15,818 nucleotides of DNA, taken from the NCBI GenBank assembly GCA_002779665.1, contig PEVZ01000064.1:1-15818 (forward strand). The letters run 5' to 3'. Position numbers and translations under genes: made by a program. The stretch's first letter is position 1; each line of letters starts with the position of its first letter. This DNA is from Candidatus Roizmanbacteria bacterium CG06_land_8_20_14_3_00_34_14. GTDB lineage: Bacteria; Patescibacteriota; Microgenomatia; UBA1406; GWC2-37-13. The notes under the pieces were generated by a model. That model searched no databases. It was not told where the DNA came from and was given only the letters and a program-made list of their open reading frames with translations. Below, one piece after another: positions 14,046 to 15,818 of this stretch.

Positions 14046-15528
14046 AGGTTAATCGGTAGTACCCAATATAGAGTCCTGCCAGTGTCCAAAATACATAGGC
14101 AACTTTTGATGCTTCAAAGGCGTCGATATATGAAGCGTTAATAAAAAGAGCAAAAAATCCAAAGATAAAACCATATCCGATTAATTTTTCCTCAAAACTT
14201 AATTTCTTAATGCTTACAAAAATTGTTTTTAAAATCAAAAATAAAATATTTAAAAAAGTAATTGTTCCGAGTAATCCAACTTCTCCTATCCAGCGGAAAT
14301 AATCACCGTCAGTTGCTTCGGTGATTGACGATGGCCCCGTCCCAAGTAGAGGGTTTTTCTTAAAGGCATTAATCGCTCTTGGCCATTCAACCTGAAAACG
14401 GGTTGCCATAGAAATATCCGAAACTACCGTGTTTACAGGTCTAAGATTGGCTGATAAAGTCGCCACGTATTTGTCAGTATTGCTAACAGTCAGTACCCCG
14501 GAATTTGTTGCCTCATTTACTTTTTCCTGAACAATTTTATTTCGAAAGGTGTTTAAATTATCATCACTATTTTTTGTTTGATCTTTTAATTTAACGTAAA
14601 AAGATCCAGCCGGCAACTCTTTAGTCGTAATAGTTTGTCCGATGTAAACAGCTCCGGTTCTATCGTTAACCAAAATTCTTCTTACCTGGAAAGTTTTTAA
14701 AAATCTTTTAGTTATTTCTCCTGTTGTGAACATTAGTCCCGCGGTCAATAACAGTACAAAAATTAAAAATTTAAATTTACGGATAAATAATAAAAATCCT
14801 ACGGTAGCGATTAAATAGGCAATAAATGATGAGCGGGATGATGTATAAAGCAAGATTAACAGAGCTCCAATAAATAAATAAATAAACAGATTGTTTTTTT
14901 TAAAAAAATAAAACGATAGAATGAGGGGAATTGCCATAACAAGATAAATTGCCAAATCATAATGTCCGCCAAAAGTAGCTGATATTCGGGAATCAGGGGT
15001 AAGATAAAGAATATACCCTTTTGCATATTCAGGATTCATCGTCTGAACGGCTGGAAAATTTAAAAACTTTTGTCCAAGTCCGTAGAGAATTACCAAGAAA
15101 ACAGAAATAAAGAAATAAGAAATAATTTGCCAAAAATCTTTTTTAGTTTTTATAACTGAAGAAGCGATAAAAAACATTATCATATATTCAACTCGACGCA
15201 ATGAATGAAGAAGCCCAAGATGGGGAAGTTGCATATTTTTTACAACATATGCGTTCCAAATAAATGAGGCGAAAACTGAGATAAAAAATAAGGCAAAAGG
15301 TAATATGAATTTTTTATTGAGGGCGACTTTCCTTCTTAGTAGTTGAAAGGCAAAAACAAAAGCCAATATGGCTAAATAAATATCATCGAGTCGAATGGCA
15401 ATATAAGTATAATTGATCATTTTAAAAGGAAGTTTTGGCCACAGGGGAACAAAGAAAATAAAACCAATCAATAAGGTCTTAACTAAATTTTCGTCAAGTT
15501 TTTTAAACCAATTTGAAAGCTTCTTCAT
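14032..15528 (-). CDS. O-antigen ligase/polymerase family membrane protein (WaaL/Wzy-like)
   Basis: This is a polytopic membrane protein of 498 residues with about eleven hydrophobic segments. Family members polymerise or ligate undecaprenyl-linked glycans on the outer face of the membrane. The Wzy_C region is recognisable: an extracytoplasmic loop from about 270 to 375, then ATRFQVEWPRAINAFKKNPLLGTG (R377, W382, glycines near 396-398), the R-W-A-P-G-G pattern of the family, then IGEVGLLG. The loop is long and rich in T, N and D, and may form a separate small domain. I chose ATG 15528 (MKKLSNWFKKLDEN) over the in-frame TTG at 15537. The start overlaps the end of the upstream GT2 gene by 26 bp, and the stop overlaps the GT-C start by 14 bp. 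Because its glycan-lipid acceptor is unknown, ligase versus polymerase is open. Confidence 0.87.
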   Translation of the reverse strand: MKKLSNWFKKLDENLVKTLLIGFIFFVPLWPKLPFKMINYTYIAIRLDDIYLAILAFVFAFQLLRRKVALNKKFILPFALFFISVFASFIWNAYVVKNMQLPHLGLLHSLRRVEYMIMFFIASSVIKTKKDFWQIISYFFISVFLVILYGLGQKFLNFPAVQTMNPEYAKGYILYLTPDSRISATFGGHYDLAIYLVMAIPLILSFYFFKKNNLFIYLFIGALLILLYTSSRSSFIAYLIATVGFLLFIRKFKFLIFVLLLTAGLMFTTGEITKRFLKTFQVRRILVNDRTGAVYIGQTITTKELPAGSFYVKLKDQTKNSDDNLNTFRNKIVQEKVNEATNSGVLTVSNTDKYVATLSANLRPVNTVVSDISMATRFQVEWPRAINAFKKNPLLGTGPSSITEATDGDYFRWIGEVGLLGTITFLNILFLILKTIFVSIKKLSFEEKLIGYGFIFGFFALFINASYIDAFEASKVAYVFWTLAGLYIGYYRLTYEKA

Positions 15529-15818
15529 AAGTTTCAATCAGATAGCGATTTCCCTTAATTTTACCAATTAAATAGGCAATTATGGCCTTTAATTTTAAAA
15601 TTAAACGGAGAATAAATAATTCAAATTTTGAATAATGTTTTTTATAGAAAAAAAGAAATCCTTTATAAACTTGTAAAATAGGAAAAGTTTTACCATTTGA
15701 CGACGCCGAACCAAGATGAATAATCTGAGATTTAGGATAAAAAAATGTATTAAGTCCAAGTTTTTTGGCGCGGTATAAAAGATCAACTTCTTCCATATAC
15801 ATAAAAATATCTTTATCA
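15503..15818 (-). CDS. GT2-family glycosyltransferase (3' end only)
   Basis: The open frame runs off the right edge (104 complete codons visible before the stop). GT2 enzymes are GT-A-fold inverting transferases; this clade (rhamnosyltransferase-like) commonly adds deoxyhexoses to lipid-linked surface glycans. The visible segment DKDIFMYMEEVDLLYRAKKLGLNTFFYPKSQIIHLGSAS carries the clade's hallmark: an acidic EEVDL catalytic-base region, then a P-H-x-G-S stretch. It ends with a basic, amphipathic helical tail. An ATG at 15802 exists, but the frame continues upstream with conserved residues (DKDIF), so that is not the start. It is the first visible gene of the minus-strand envelope operon. Confidence 0.85.
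   Translation of the reverse strand, partial: DKDIFMYMEEVDLLYRAKKLGLNTFFYPKSQIIHLGSASSNGKTFPILQVYKGFLFFYKKHYSKFELFILRLILKLKAIIAYLIGKIKGNRYLIETYEEAFKLV

Noticed and set aside
14871-14886. (TAAA)4 tetranucleotide run in the ligase gene as a phase-variation switch
   Set aside because: Four copies are few for slippage switching and are expected in such AT-rich coding sequence (it encodes LFIYLF in a membrane helix).
15503-15802. Complete 99-residue small protein starting at ATG 15802
   Set aside because: The frame stays open to the window edge and the upstream residues fit the GT2 family, so this is the 3' end of a longer gene.
1-15818. Alternative genetic code (UGA as glycine, as in some CPR groups)
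   Set aside because: The full-length genes contain no in-frame TGA, and TGA ends the ligase gene at a natural position.

Overview
The window is a compact, AT-rich bacterial segment read with the standard code: genes end in TAA or TGA and none contains an internal TGA. The mix of genes suggests a small-genome anaerobic fermenter of the Candidate Phyla Radiation (Patescibacteria, Microgenomates-like). It holds a Gram-positive-type SUF operon with a very short SufD, a gamma-alpha fused 2-oxoacid:ferredoxin oxidoreductase, a FemAB-type peptidoglycan-bridge enzyme, and genes separated by a few bases or overlapping. The lineage is inferred from gene content and style; no rRNA or other marker gene is present.

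Plus strand, 1-9288. The first operon is the end of sufC, then sufB, a minimal sufD, sufS and sufU, which together build Fe-S clusters. Next come a single-cluster ferredoxin and the two subunits of a 2-oxoacid:ferredoxin oxidoreductase (fused gamma-alpha, then beta). The Fe-S factory therefore lies directly upstream of an Fe-S-dependent enzyme and its likely electron acceptor. A 125-bp gap (6809-6933) carries a near-consensus sigma70 promoter placed so that the mRNA of the following lon protease gene would be almost leaderless.

Minus strand, 15818-9291. A convergent cell-envelope operon reads from the right edge: a GT2 glycosyltransferase (cut by the window edge), a WaaL/Wzy-type O-antigen ligase/polymerase membrane protein, a GT-C (PMT/ArnT-like) membrane glycosyltransferase, two GT4 glycosyltransferases and a FemAB-family aminoacyltransferase. 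They probably make and attach a surface glycan and modify peptidoglycan. The operon meets lon tail to tail with only 2 bp between the stop codons and no visible terminator.

Beyond the genes, the most unusual feature is a set of short-period repeats. Arrays with 8- or 9-bp periods sit on or next to stop codons (sufC/sufB, sufB, ferredoxin, korA). Arrays with an exact 7-bp period lie inside coding sequence and are read through in frame (sufS, femAB, the PMT gene). Two palindromic elements lie inside one GT4 gene, one in the middle and one forming its C-terminal tail. Good Shine-Dalgarno sequences are missing in front of essentially every gene. I see no tRNA, rRNA, CRISPR, insertion sequence, phage or defence genes.
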